DNA from: Cladopsammia gracilis
Taxonomy: Eukaryota > Cnidaria > Anthozoa > Scleractinia > Dendrophylliidae
Assembly (NCBI GenBank): GCA_022457155.1
Contig: JAJGOT010000049.1
Span: 704,001 to 768,000 of the forward strand
Length of the DNA stretch: 64,000 nucleotides
Direction: 5' to 3'
Under the pieces are notes generated by a model. It was given only the letters and a program-made list of their open reading frames with translations, searched no databases and was not told the DNA's origin. This document shows, piece by piece, positions 1 through 12,355 of the stretch (within the stretch, counting starts at the first letter, position 1; each line of letters opens with the position of its first letter). Both the position numbers and the translations under genes were made by a program.

Positions 1-1290
1 TGTGTCGCCTTCAAGTTAGCTTTCACGGCGTGTGTCGCCTTCAAGTTCAGTGTTTTTATGGCGTGTGTCGCCTTCAAGTTTGTTTACTGGCGTGTGTCGC
101 ATTCATGTTAGCTTTCACGGCGTGTGTCGCCTTCAAGTTCAGTGTTTTTATGGCATATGTCACCTTCAAGTTTGTTTACTGGCGTGTGTCGCCTTCAAGT
201 TGGCTTTCACGGCGTGTGTCGCCTTCAAGTTCAGTGTTTTTATGGCGTATGTCGCCTTCAAGTTTGTTTACTGGCGTGTGTCGCCTTCAAGTTAGCTTTC
301 ACGGCGTGTGTCGCCTTCAAGTTCAGTGTTTTCATGGCGTGTGTCGCCTTCAAGTTTGTTTATTGGCGTGTGTCGCCTTCAAGTTAGCTTTCACGGCGTG
401 TGTCGCCTTCAAGTTCAGTGTTTTTATGGCGTGTGTCGCCGTCAAGTTTGTTTACTGGCGTGTGTCGCCTTCATGTTAGCTTTCACGGCGTGTGTCGCCT
501 TCAAGTTCAGTGTTTTTATGGCATATGTCACCTTCAAGTTTGTTTACTGGCGTGTGTCGCCTTCAAGTTAGCTTTCACGGCGTGTGTCGCCTTCAAGTTC
601 AGTGTTTTTATGGCGTATGTCGCCTTCAAGTTTGTTTACTGGCGTGTGTCGCCTTCATGTTAGCTTTCACGGCGTGTGTCGCCTTCAACTTCAGTGTTTT
701 TATGGCGTATGTCGCCTTCAAGTTTGTTTACTGGCGTGTGTCGCCTTCAAGTTAGCTTTCACGGCGTGTGTCGCCTTCAAGTTCAGTGTTTTTATGGCGT
801 GTGTCGCCTTCAAGTTTGTTTACTGGCGTGTGTCGCCTTCAAGTTAGCTTTCACGGCTTGTGTCGCCTACAAGTTCAGTGTTTTTTATGGCGTGTCACCT
901 TCAAGTTTGTTTAATGGCGTGTGTCGCCTACAAGTCAGTTCAGTGTTTTTATACCGTGTGGCGTCTTCAAGTCTGTTTAATGGCGTGTGTCGCCTAAAGA
1001 TAGTTCTCTTGGCGTATGTCACCTACAAATTTGTTCTCATTGCGTTTGTCGCCTTTAAGCTAGTTTTTGTGGCGTGGTATCGCCTTTTAGTTTGTTTTGA
1101 CGGCGTGTGTCGCCTTCAAGCTTTTCGCTTGTGTTGTCTTTCAAGTCAATTTTCAAGCGTATGTCGCCTTTCAAGTAAGCCCGTGGCGTGTGTTACCTAG
1201 TTTGTTTTCATAGCGAATGTCTATTCTGTGTGTCTTGCTTTCGGTTGCCTTTTGATGTCGTGCATCTACCTTCAACTCAGTTTTCGTAAT
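1..1290. repeat. 92-bp minisatellite array, degenerating to the right
   Basis: Near-identical 92-bp units run from the window edge to about 890. Each unit holds three roughly 30-bp subrepeats built on GTGTCGCCTTCAAGTT, separated by three different spacers (ending AGCTTTCACGGC, CAGTGTTTTTATGGC and TGTTTACTGGC). From about 890 to 1290 the GTCGCC..CAAGTT core is recognisable but units lose length and identity. Open frames inside the array start every 92 or 276 bp and are by-products of the repeat. The array continues beyond the left edge. Confidence 0.95.
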
Positions 1291-2640
1291 GTGCCGCCTT
1301 TTGTGATTGTTTGTGTGATTTTTTCTTGCCGCGTCCCCAAGGACGCATTCACTTGTCAAGCTAGGTGTTTCGGCGTCACTGTTCATTGCAAATCAGACTT
1401 ATTTTGCATCTCACCTACGTTTCGCAATTTTCGGATCGCGCCGCCTTTAGCCGACTTAGCCACTATTTGTCTTCGTATGTCTCATTTTGCGGTTATGTTC
1501 ATGGCGCAAGATTTTCCTTTGGATTTTCCTTTAACTTTCGGCCGTTTGTTATTGTTTGTATTACATTTCTCGCAATGTATTGAACCTTTAAGAAAATTTT
1601 GTTCGGTTTCACGACCTGTTGTTTGTTGTCTAGAACACTCGTTTACATTCTTTCTGTTATATTTTTCTCGCACGTTGCACGCTGTTGGGCCTTGCCACGA
1701 TTAATTTTTTTAAATTTACGTGCGTTTCTTCGCGCTGTTCATTGTCGAGTAAATCTCTGTGCAAGTAAAAAAGTCTATTTTCTATATAATAGTCGCTGAT
1801 TTCTTAGGTCTTCTTAGCTGCCTTGACTGTTATTATTTGCGTCCGCCGCAGCCAACCTGCTTTAAGGCGGTGTCACACAGTCGAGACCTAAACTCACGAT
1901 CAGCTCACGACCTTCACGATCTAAATTTGTAAAATATCGCGAAAAGAACGTAGGAAATGTGGCGTCAAAATAAAGAAATAGCACAAGGTGAAGTCCAACT
2001 CACGTTTGTCAAGAGCTATACACGAGTTACAAACGAGCTATACACGATCAACAGACGTGCCGTAACAGAGCAATCCACGTTCATTCGCGTCCTACTCGCG
2101 ATCTGTTGGCGACCTATCAGTGGGACTGGCGATCAATTAGAGCGGCTCACGAGCGGCTCCCGACCGTCAAGAGCATTTAAGAGCAGTTGACGACGGTTTG
2201 GCGTCCGCTACCCGACGAAGATAGATCGGCTGACTCTCACGATTGTTTTGAGCATGGTCAAAATGTTCGTGAGAGTTTGCCGACTTATCACGTCCTTCAA
2301 GACACACTGAAGACCACTTAAGTCCTATATCAGAGCCCGTCAAGTGCTCTAAGACCTCTCGCGAGGGACTCATGATTTTTGTCACTTTTCGCATCGTCAG
2401 GTAATCGTGAAGCAAAATCGCGACTGTTTGACACCCGCATTAATTGTCGCCAGAGGAGCCAAATTGCTCGATTTTGTCCGAAATATTATACTCCTGCAGT
2501 GTTTCTATTTTTTGCAATAGATACTTATGTTCTCGGCTGCAATCCATCGTCCCTTTTGTTTTGGGTTTTTCGTTATTAGGATACTTCTGCTACCAATTTG
2601 GTCGATCTGGGACGGGTCTTCTAAACAATACCCGATACTC
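1291..2640. other. No gene seen; degenerate short-motif sequence
   Basis: There is no recognisable protein. About 1870-2340 is enriched in variants of CACGATC, CACGAGC and GAGCG on both strands, which looks like a decayed MITE or tandem-derived stretch. The open frames here are short and match nothing I know. Confidence 0.5.
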
Positions 2641-2751
2641 TGTCTACGACGGGGTCCCTGGATCGGCCTGGTTGGTGGCTCCCCCTTTTCAGACTTATTT
2701 GTTTTCATTTCACCTTGCTCGCTCTAGGCGTCCCCACAGCCGTTCTATCTC

Positions 2752-3988
2752 GTGTTGAGAAACGCTCAAGAATCTGTTATATCTACTCCTATTTGGTGCA
2801 ATTGGAAAGGGGAGCCCTCCGACTGGGCCGGTCCACTCCCGTCCATCCCGATGGTGGCTTTCGGGAAGGTTCACGCTTCACCAGACATTCTGCGGTTTAG
2901 TGACCCCTTGTTTTCCTTTCCGGATTTTATCCATCGTAACATTCCAATGTGGTCTAGGCTTCTTCATAATTCCCTCAACCGTTCAGCATTTCTTCGGTAC
3001 TCGGAGTTTGGCGTGGATGTAAGGATTTAAGGGTTCTTTCCAGGGTCAAGCTTATAGCTGGCCGCAGGTACGGTTGATAGCACGATTGGAAAGTCGCGCT
3101 CTATCTTCAATTCCGTTGGACGATCAGGCGATTGGTCGGGACTACCCCGGTAACCCTGCAGCTCATCCGTCTGTAAAAGAATACCTGGCCTCAATTTCCG
3201 AGGAACAGGCAAAGGCAAGGGTCTCTACTCGTCAGGCCGTGCCACTTTTCTTCTACAAATTTATTAGACTGTGTTCTTATCTTCGTAACCGAGCATTTTT
3301 ACCTTCTATATCCCCCCTGGAAAGGTACATCGTCAGTCGTGATATAGCTTTCTTCTGTCTAGATTTCTACTCCGGTGACAGAGCTTCTGATCCTGGTCGG
3401 ATTTATATTAAGGAGGTTCTGCTACTCCCTGATAAGCAAGGTTTGTTGTTTCACCACACGTGTCGTAAAACACTTCGCGGAAAAGACTTTAGTATTTTCG
3501 CCATTTAACCGTGTCCCCTTGACAGTATAGTCTCCCCCGTCGTAAATCTCACCACGTACGTCAAGTTGGCTGACCTTATGAACGTCAATCTTCGAGAAGG
3601 CTTTCTGTTCCACGCTAACGCACCGAAGGGCGACGTATCCTCCAAACCTTTCGTCGGCTCAACTGTGGCTAACCGTCTGCGCCTCTATCTGTCGGCTCTT
3701 AATGTTGCTGAGGGCGAGACTATGCACAGCTCTAGGAGTGGCTGTTCTATAACCCTGTCCCTTCTTGGTGCGTCAGACGACCAGGTAGCTAGACGTGTTG
3801 GTTGGAAAAGCATTCAAACCGCACAATATTACTCTCAGGTTCCGAAAGTCACGGATCTGTCTCTTCCGGCTTCTCTTCTCGCTCAAGGATCAGTCAAAGG
3901 GAAGAATAACGTTTGTCATACAGAATCGCTGGGGGCTGAGTTCCGTGCCCGTAATAATCTCAAGGGATTATCTCTCGCGTTTCCTTGA
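2752..3988 (+). pseudogene. Tyrosine recombinase of a DIRS/Ngaro- or Crypton-like element, broken
   Basis: From 3074 to 3988 one frame encodes a tyrosine recombinase interrupted by a single TAA at 3506-3508. Catalytic landmarks are visible: an arginine in GDRASD (about 3380), HSSRSGC as the H-x-x-R box (about 3730), VGWKS (about 3800) and the tyrosine in TAQYYSQ (about 3830). The frame at 2752-3030 (FPDFIHRNIPMWSRLL) looks like an upstream part of the same polyprotein displaced by a frameshift near 3030-3070. Such enzymes integrate DIRS, Ngaro and Crypton elements. No reverse transcriptase is attached here, so the parent family is uncertain. The copy is dead or truncated. Confidence 0.7.
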
Positions 3989-4100
3989 TGTACTGACAAT
4001 AAAACCTCACCTTTTCAGAGTTGAGCGTCTGAGATTGGGAGGAATATGGGTTTGTTTCCGGGGTATGTTCGCCTATCAGCGGCAATTTGTGCTTGGTCAT

Positions 4101-4507
4101 GAAATTATTTTCGCCCCATGTCTTAGTACCCTCGCGTGTGCCATAGAGGTGCAGCATGACAATGAAAATTATTCTACTATTTTCATTGTTATGTTTGCGC
4201 CGTAATGGCCTCACGCGCTACATAAATTAGCACATTTCCCCTCCTGAGACCGTTCTAATGCCTTTGGGTATTTCGCTTAGTATTTATACGCCTTCCCGAC
4301 TTGAGATCGTTCTCATTTTGCGTTCATGCCCCGAAAGGTCTCTTCAGAGGTGTCCTTTTTTGCCCCTCTCTCCTCCCCTCAGCGACGGAAACCTCCGCAT
4401 GCTGCACTTCTTCGCATGCGCGGAAATTATTTTCGCCCCATGTCTTAGTACCCTCGCGTGTGCCATAGAAGTGCAGCATGACAATGAAAATTATTCTACT
4501 GTTTTCG
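4101..4507 (+). repeat. 85-bp direct repeat pair
   Basis: Bases 4101-4185 and 4423-4507 are almost identical (GAAATTATTTTCGCCCCATG ... AATGAAAATTATTCTACT), 322 bp apart in the same orientation. This may be two copies of a short dispersed element or a small duplication. No coding function is evident. Confidence 0.85.
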
Positions 4508-5250
4508 TGGCAGGTTTCCAACCACTTGCCCTTGTGGTGAGAGAACAAAATTATACCATACTCGCTAGCTAGACTCAAACCATTATTATGGGACCTTTCT
4601 GTTACAATAAATAAATTGCTATAGATAATGACTATCAGGTGTAAATATAAGCTCTTGAAGTATACATGCAGAATTGTATTTTTTAACTTAATCGAAACAG
4701 ATGCTTTTAGAAATTAAGGCTTAATTACTCACACATAAAATACATGTACAGTTGGTTCTTAATGGCAGCTGTAGATAGCTAGCATATTACATGTATCTGG
4801 CCATCTTTACATTTCCTGCAAAAGACAGTGTAGATTTATATCAGATTATATATTTATTTACTAAAATTGTCTTTTTAGACAGAAGTAATTATATTGCCCT
4901 ATATATTTATAGATTTTCACCTGAATAAACTAGACCTAGTATATTTAATTGTTTTAGCTATCTTTAAAGTGTTTATCAGTTGTTATCAAACTGCACAAAT
5001 ACATGTACAACGATAAGATGTAGGTTTAGCTTTGTTAATTTAGCAGACTAACATTAATTAAGACTTATTAATAAGCCATTGTAAGGTTCGGTAAGCTATT
5101 TAAGATTTAGCTTAAGCAGAATTAAGCTTAATGAGCTGATCAAGAAAAGACAAGAAAACATCAAAGACAACATATCTTTTAACATAAACATAGCAAGTAT
5201 TACTCACTGCAGATAATTCTTTTTTAAAAGCTGTTAGTAATTAATTTTAT
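4508..5250. other. AT-rich stretch without genes
   Basis: I see no gene-like open frame, RNA gene or clear inverted repeat. The sequence is AT-rich with many TTAAT and TACATGTA words. Confidence 0.5.
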
Positions 5251-5799
5251 CTTCAAGTTTAATAGCGGAGCACTCGCCGAGCCGAAGGCTCGGCTGCGCA
5301 GCCCCATACTCATAGAACCGTCCCGTCATTTTTCATGGTCATGGCTAGCGGAATGTTTCGCGGGCGCGTCGGTCCGTGTGCACGTCTGTCTACCCGTTAC
5401 GTCATCATCGATGATGACGTATATGAAGAGAGAGGAACTGGGAACGAGGCTTTGTTTTTCGCGCGCTTCCCCGCGGTTACAAACAGGGCAGTTCGCAAAA
5501 GCTTGCCTCCGTGCCAAAACCAACACAACCTGTACTCGTCAAAGGAAAAATCACGGAGAAAGACAAACAAGATACGCCAATTCCTGAAGCAAAGAAAACG
5601 GACCCTAAAACTCGCGAACGTTCTGAATATGACGGCGAACAACCTTTGCCGAATAGGAAAAACACTGGATATCGGACAAACAAGCATAAACAGAAAAGCA
5701 AGTAACTGTCTAAATGTGATTTGCAAAAATTGCTTAGTTAAGCCTATGTAAGCTTAATTTTACCAGAAGAATTTTCTCCAAGTTTTTACATTTAGAGCT

Positions 5800-7810
5800 A
5801 AATTACATCTTTGAATATCCGTGGTTTTGGCAATGAAGCCAAACAACGCTCTGCTTTTGATTTTGCGGAAGATTCCCGTTCTGATTTTATTTGTTTAATA
5901 CAAGAAACTTTAGCGACAAGTCAAAATGCGATAAATTCTCTGACAGCTAAATGGCGCGGTAAAAGTTTCTGGTCGCCCGCTCTTGGTAAACAAGGCGGCG
6001 TTGCCATTCTTGTGGCTGAAAATACTGATTTCAAATGTTTACAATGGAAAAACAGATTCTTCTGGTAGAATTGTTAGTGTTTTAACTGAACTCGACGACA
6101 CCAAAATTAATTTGGTTAATACTTATGCACCCACGAATCCAAGTGAACGTAAATGCTTTTATGATACAATTCATGAATATTTTTTCAGAACTCTTTCAAA
6201 ATTACTGGCGATTTTAAGTGCATTGAAAATGTTTCTGATAAGTTTGGAGGAAATCTTACAATTTCCACGGATTTGAAAGATCTGCGCAAGAGTTCATCGT
6301 TTATTGATATCTGGCGCAAAAAAAAACAACACGGCCGACTGAAAAATACAATGCACATGGTTTAACGCGGATAAAACTATCGGTACACGTTTGGATAATT
6401 TTTTTATTGCTCAGGACTTGTATGATTCCTTTCTAAAATGTGAAATTTTGCCTTGTGTTTTTTCCGATCATGATTCTGTTGATTTATCCGCAATTTGCAT
6501 AATGCATTTTCCCGTGGACCAGGACTTTGGAGGCTAAATTTAGAATTTAATATTTACGATATTGGATACGATATGATCTCAGAAATTATTAAGAAACATG
6601 TATTGTACCGGAAAGCATTTAATTCCATTCAAGCTTGGTGGGATTTTCTTAAAGAATCTATAACATTAGTTGCCATAGATTTTGGTCGAAGTAAACAACG
6701 CATATTTAATCACGATAAGGCCACGCAACTATAATTTCTTTGATCGAAGCAAAAGGGGCTCTTATTTAAGGAGATAACTTAGCGAAAACCACCATAGAAA
6801 CGCTCGAAAGAGAAATTCGAGTCGTTAATTTATCCTAAATGAGAGGAAACCAAATTTGTAGCAGAGTCAAATGGCTTGAAGAAGGTGAAAAACCTAGCAA
6901 ATTCTTTTTTACGCTCGAAGCAACACGGCTCAGAAAAATACTGTTCATTCTATTTATAACTCCGCCGGTGTTAAAGTCTTTTAACAAGACTCCGGCTCAT
7001 TTCGATTTTTACCGTAATTTGTACTCGCAAGAACCTGTTAATTTAACAGTCCAAACCGAATTTTTGAACAAACTTGAAAACAGATTAGAGCGAAATTTTA
7101 ATTATCCTGCGAAGAATCAGTTTTATCTTTGGCTAAAATTACCCACGCAATGCGTGGACTTTCTTCAGGGAAACCCCCCGGTTCAGACGGATTACCTCAA
7201 GAATTTTACGCTAAATTCTGGGATCTTTTTGGCCTTATTTAGTTTGGAAAATAATTCTTTCAGTGATTCAATGCAAGGAGGCGTGACTAGGTTACTTTAC
7301 AAGAAAGATGATAGGAAAAATTAAAAAAATTGGTGACCCGGCCATTTCGCTACTCGATGTTGATTACAAAATTTGTTCAAAAGCTCTTACAAACAGACTT
7401 TCAAAAGTGTTACCCTCGATTATTCAAGAAGATCAAACTTGTTCCGTCCCAGGTAGGACGATTTTTGAGAATTTATTTATTTCTCTTGCGTGACACTCAC
7501 TGTCAAGCAAATATGAAAATTATAGCTATTAAATCGTAATTCCACTCAAGTCGGGGGTGAGGCAAGGAGATCCCCAGTCTCCACTTTTGTACATTTTATG
7601 CGCAGATGTTTTGGCTACCAGTGTAAGAAAGGATGATACTATTGAAGGTTTTCTCCTTCCAGAAGCCCGAGGAAAGCGTTATAAAATTCGCCAATATGCG
7701 GATGACTCCACATGTTTTGTGAAATAATTTTTTTCTTTAGACAAATTGTTTACCTCACTTCACAAATACGAAACAGGTACAGGGAATAAATTAAATGCCA
7801 TGAGGTTAGG
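5800..7810 (+). pseudogene. Tx1/L1-type LINE ORF2 remnant (endonuclease and reverse transcriptase)
   Basis: An apurinic-type endonuclease begins at about 5811 (LNIRGFGNEAKQRSAFDFA) and runs through QGGVAILVAEN, LVNTYAPTNPSERK and GPGLWRLN. Reverse transcriptase pieces follow: DVDYKICSKALTNRLSKVLP at about 7350, GVRQGDPQSPLLYILCADV at about 7550 and QYADDSTCFVK at about 7695, which is the catalytic YADD box. At least five frame changes or stops break the reading, and residues are missing between about 7500 and 7540. The element is long dead. A GC-rich segment at 5270-5460 could be its 5' region, but that is not proven. Confidence 0.85.
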
Positions 7811-7959
7811 AGCTTGGTGCTCACATCCGGACAATCCTTATGGCCTGACGTGGGTGTCAAGAATGTGAATCTTGGGTGTCTGGTCTAGCAATGGTAATGC
7901 AAATTTGAAACCGGATAACTGGCTACCACGCCTTTCCAAGCTAGATTAAAATTTGAACC

Positions 7960-9480
7960 TGTGGAAGGGTGTGGGGTGTTTTCACTCCCACCCTATCGGC
8001 ACTACTCAATACTAGGTTTTTAGTTAATGTTAAGACTATTTTCTTTTACCTAATGGACTTCTGCTTACGATGAGAATGACATGCGAGCGCGCTTTTTCAT
8101 TAAGACCATACTTATGGTATATGGGTTTTTCGAAATAAGGCAACTTTCCACAATGGCACCGAGAACTCTCGGGCCACTGTAAGGGACATAAGGAATGACA
8201 TCACAACACAGTTGCAAATTGATTTCTCCCGAATGACCGAACAGAAATTTTCTGCTTTGTGGTGTCATCCGAATATTTGTGAAGCTTGTGACTCATAATT
8301 GAGCTACTGGCAACTCATCATTTCCAAATCAGTTTTTCGGGTAATTTTCCAGACGCAACAGATGTATTTTATTCGGAAATTAGTCATACTAGTTATTCTA
8401 GACCGAGAAAATGTTTTGTGAGCTATTGTGTAATTTGTGCAGTCTAAATGTACTGTGCAGACGGTCGCGTTATACGCGAAATTGAAAAATAGTCGGGTCG
8501 TCAATCTTAATTCTAATTTTTCTTGTGCTTCCGACCTTTCACCTAAGTTAAGCTTATCATTATCGTTTCTGTTCAGAGAGCTCCGCTGTTAGGCTAAGCC
8601 TATCTATCTATATTAAAACTAAAGCTTACCTTTTGTGGCATGCATGAAAAATACATCTCCATATCAAAGAGATAGGATTTTTACAGTCTATAGGTTCAAA
8701 AGTTTCTTCGTGTAATAAGTTACTTTCCGAGCTGCACAAGATAAAAAGACAAAAAAATCTCATTGCTTCTTCATAAACACTGAGCATTGTACATGTATAT
8801 GCAGGAAAAATCTTCTCAGCTGAATTTTATCAAGAAAAACTTACCTTTTGTGGCAAAAACATTCTTCCAAAGTCCCTTTTCTAAGTATCAGAGAAAAACT
8901 GAAGTTGAAGTGTAATCTGCCCCGGAAAACTTGCCAGCCGCCGCCAGCCGCACAAATACTGCTCTTTCATTGGTTAGCCACGCAAATGCTGCTCATTTTC
9001 CCGCCTTTTCTACTGGGGTCCAGGCTTTTTGGAAGTACAAGCCAGCTGACCACACACCTGTAGGCTCAAGTGTTTGGCTGCCATTTTGAATTTCACTTGT
9101 CAGATTTTTCCTGGATTATAATAATGTTGCTGGGACTTAAAAAAGTGAATGTCATACATCATTTTCAAGAAACATTGAAGAGAAGAGTTTCATTAATTTA
9201 AAAAAAAAAAAACATTTTGTCAAGAATGAAGCTGGATATATTTCCACACCATATTCTGTGGGCCAATATGATACAGGCTGACATAACTTCAAGGTAGCTA
9301 TAGCTAGCTCATCAATTTTTTTTTATAGTAAGCTTAACTTGTAGCTAATTAATTTGATCAGCTTGCAAAACTTAATTTTCACACAAGCCTTATGATATTA
9401 CTTACTACTTATTAAAGAAACAAGTGCAAGAAACAAGATTAAAATAATACATGTACTTTTTTAATATTTCAAAGGGGACA
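7960..9480. other. No gene seen
   Basis: The stretch holds only short open frames with no recognisable domains. The phrase CTTACCTTTTGTGGCA occurs twice (about 8625 and 8840), hinting at short interspersed copies. The rest is unassigned. Confidence 0.45.
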
Positions 9481-10266
9481 AATTTCAAATAAATGCAAAG
9501 GGCCGCTCCATACATTTTTACTGAAAATGTCTAATACTCGTTCGCCTATAACTCTTGAACAAAATGCTCTGGCGCTTCAAAATTTGGCCCAGATGTGTGT
9601 AGTTTTAAATTCCATAAACATTTTGGAATCGAAATCTGTTTTTTAATGCTTCTGAATTTTGATATGACAGGATATGATGTAAGTGCAAGCCTGCAAGAAT
9701 TTGGGAAATATGAATGTGATGGCTTTTTCTAACCTGTAGTACAATGACTGTAAACTAATTTGCTTGTGCAAATAAAATAAAATTATTTATCTACTGAGGC
9801 ACTAGTACCTCTTCAGTATACTTATTTCCTACATGTACTTTATCAGACATAAACATAATTTACATTTGTATGGTACGTACATTTAAAGTATACTTACACC
9901 CTACTTCAACAAGGAAGAAAATGATTTTTACTTGAGCAGTATACTTAAAGTATACTTGAAAAATGGTACTGCAATTGTACTTAAGTAAGTGCAGTATTAC
10001 TGAAGTATACTTAAATCATACTTACTGTTGACGCAGTATACTTGTGGTATACTTAAAGTATACTTTTACTTTATCTTTTTGGGTAAGGGATACATTTTGT
10101 ATACATCAGATGATTGTTGTATACAGTAAGTATACATCAAAATCAATGAAATTCCCAGTTTGTATATTTGATGTATACAACAAATGTACATTAGGGATGC
10201 TGGACAGGAGATTTGTACACTTTATGTATACAAAAAGTATACAAATCAACTTCTCTTTTTTGTAAG
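9480..10266. repeat. Palindromic AGTATACTT / TGTATACA cluster (MITE-like)
   Basis: Between about 9780 and 10075 the word AGTATACTT or a close variant recurs more than ten times, often as back-to-back palindromes. From 10085 to 10260 the words change to TGTATACA variants. The right edge CTTTTTTGTAAGGG (about 10255-10268) and the GGGTAAGGG at about 10080 look like short inverted ends of a non-autonomous element. It abuts the 3' end of the minus-strand LINE at about 10268, so one has inserted into or next to the other. Confidence 0.6.
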
Positions 10267-10267
10267 G

Positions 10268-12354
10268 GTTATCGTTAGCGCACAAATGTTTTACCCAGAC
10301 TATCTTTAACGCTTTATCAAATAGCGTAAAATCTAACATATTCAGTCCCCCCTCGTTCTTATTTTTAATTATAGTCGTTTTTTTGAGTTTTGGATTCTTG
10401 TACTTCCATATGTAATCAAAAATTATGTTATTTACTTCATCAGTAAACCCATTTGGAGTGTCTAACCCGCTGCAGATAAAAGTTAGTTTGGATATTGCTA
10501 ACGTTTTTCCTATATTTACTCTTCCATATATAGATATGTCTCGAGATGACCAAATGTTGAGTATCTTTTTAATTTTAGGCAACTTTTCAAAGAAGTTTTT
10601 TTTTTGTGGCGAGTTCTTCATCATATGAAAAATATACACCTAAGGCGTGGACAGACTCATCGCTTAATTTTAAATTTAGAATGGAATCCTTTCTCTGACG
10701 TAATGATTCCAGCCAAAGTATTTCTGATTTAGATTGATTTATTCGGAGACCAGAACAGTTTTCGAATTGTTGCAGCAGATCAAAGAGGCTATGTACAGAC
10801 CGAATATCTTTAACAAAAACAGTTGTGTCATCGGCGTACTGGGTTATTTTTATAGAGTTATTTGGATCAATTTGAGTACCTTCTATTTCCCTTGAGCGTT
10901 TAATTGCGTTGCTTAAAATTTCTACTCCAATAACAAACAAGATCCCAGATAGTGGGCAACCCTGCCTTACACCTCTGCTTAGATTAAAATGTTTGGTGGC
11001 AAAGCCATTGTTCAGGACACAACTTGATATGTTATTATACAAGACTGTGATCCATTGTCTTAATTGAGGACCAAAGTTAAAAACTTCAAGGCATTTTTGA
11101 AGGTAGCTCCATTCAATAGAATCGAAAACTTTTTCAAAATCAAGAAAGACCGCTACACCTGGAATGTTCTTCTTTTTAGTAAAGGACATCATGTCTGTTA
11201 TGATTCTGATGCTCTCACCTATATATCTTCCCTTTACGTATCCTGTTTGATTCGAGCTAATAATCGTGGGTAACACCTTTTCCAAGCGTAAAGCTAACGC
11301 TTTTGTGACAATTTTGTAGTCGTTGTTCAATAGGGAGATTGGTCTCCAATTTTTGAGGTATTTTTTGTCTTTGTCTTTCTTTGGTATTAACGATATAATA
11401 CCGCGTTTTTGTGAGATTGACATGTCACCATTCTCAAAGGCGTAATTAAAACTATCAACCATGATTTGACCGATGGCATTCCAGAAGAACCGATAAAATT
11501 CAATAGTAAAGCCGTCGGAACCAGGTGTTTTATTATTCTTAAATTGTTTTAGCGAATTAGTACATTCCACAAGTGTAAGCAGCCCTTCGCAGGTGTCCGC
11601 TTCTTCCTGTTTGAGAGTATTCAAGCCGTCAAAAAAGTGCTCGAAATTGGCAGATTCTGGACATACATTTTTAGCTTGATAAATTTCTTTGAAAAAGCGT
11701 TCCTCTTCTTCTAAAATTAATTTAGGTTCATGAACTATGTTGCCGTCTTCTTTTGTTAATGAGGTTATGTGTTTCTTCTTGTAGTTCATTTTTTTTCCAG
11801 GTTATAGAAATATTTATTGTTCTTTTCACCGAACTCGTACCATTGTGCTTTACTACGTGTCATTGTTCCTCGTGTTTTTCTAGAGACAATCTTTGCTAAT
11901 TCTTTTTTGACACGATCCATTTCAATTTTCGTTGCTTCGCTAAAGTTTAATCTAATCTTTTCCTGTAATTGGTTGAGTCTCATAAGCAAATCTTTTTCTT
12001 CGTTTCGTTTTTGTTTAGCTTTATTTTTAGCGAAAATTATTGTTGACGCTCTAATTTCCATTTTGATCATTTCCCAAAATAAGCCTTTATCACTGAGGCT
12101 GCAATATTTGGAGATGAACTCTGGTATTTGTTTTGTTATCATCTCCGATCCGTATAACACTTATCCGTTAACAATGAATTATTAAATTTCCAGAATCCGG
12201 GGCCATGCTCTGTTTCATTACTTTCTAAGGACATTGACAGGGTTATAGCAGAGTGATCGGAAAAAATGTTAGGCACAATTTTAGCGTTTTGGATTTCGGA
12301 CTCCATGAAGAAGAGCAAAGATGAATGGTCGAACATTGATGGAGCATCGCCCAA
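10268..12354 (-). pseudogene. Tx1/L1-type LINE ORF2, 5'-truncated, minus strand
   Basis: Reading right to left: the end of the endonuclease (HSSLLFFMESE, FSDHSAITL, GPGFWKFNNSLL; 12354-12150), a linker (12160-11786), the reverse transcriptase (11789-10587) and a C-terminal segment (10639-10270). The RT shows NNKTPGSDGFTIEFYRFFW, NWRPISLLNNDYKI, LDFEKVFDSIEW, SRGVRQGCPLSGILF and QYADDTTVFV with an intact YADD box. Frame changes lie near 12150, 11788 and 10600. The 400-residue RT frame is undamaged, so this copy is younger than the one at 5.8 kb. It stops abruptly at 12354, typical of 5' truncation, and there it joins the zinc-finger/Myb-like gene. Confidence 0.88.
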
Positions 12355-12355
12355 A

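Noticed and set aside
30..1200. Open frames of 87-174 residues at the left end
   Set aside because: They repeat every 92 or 276 bp and exist only because the minisatellite lacks stops; the peptides are repeat translations.
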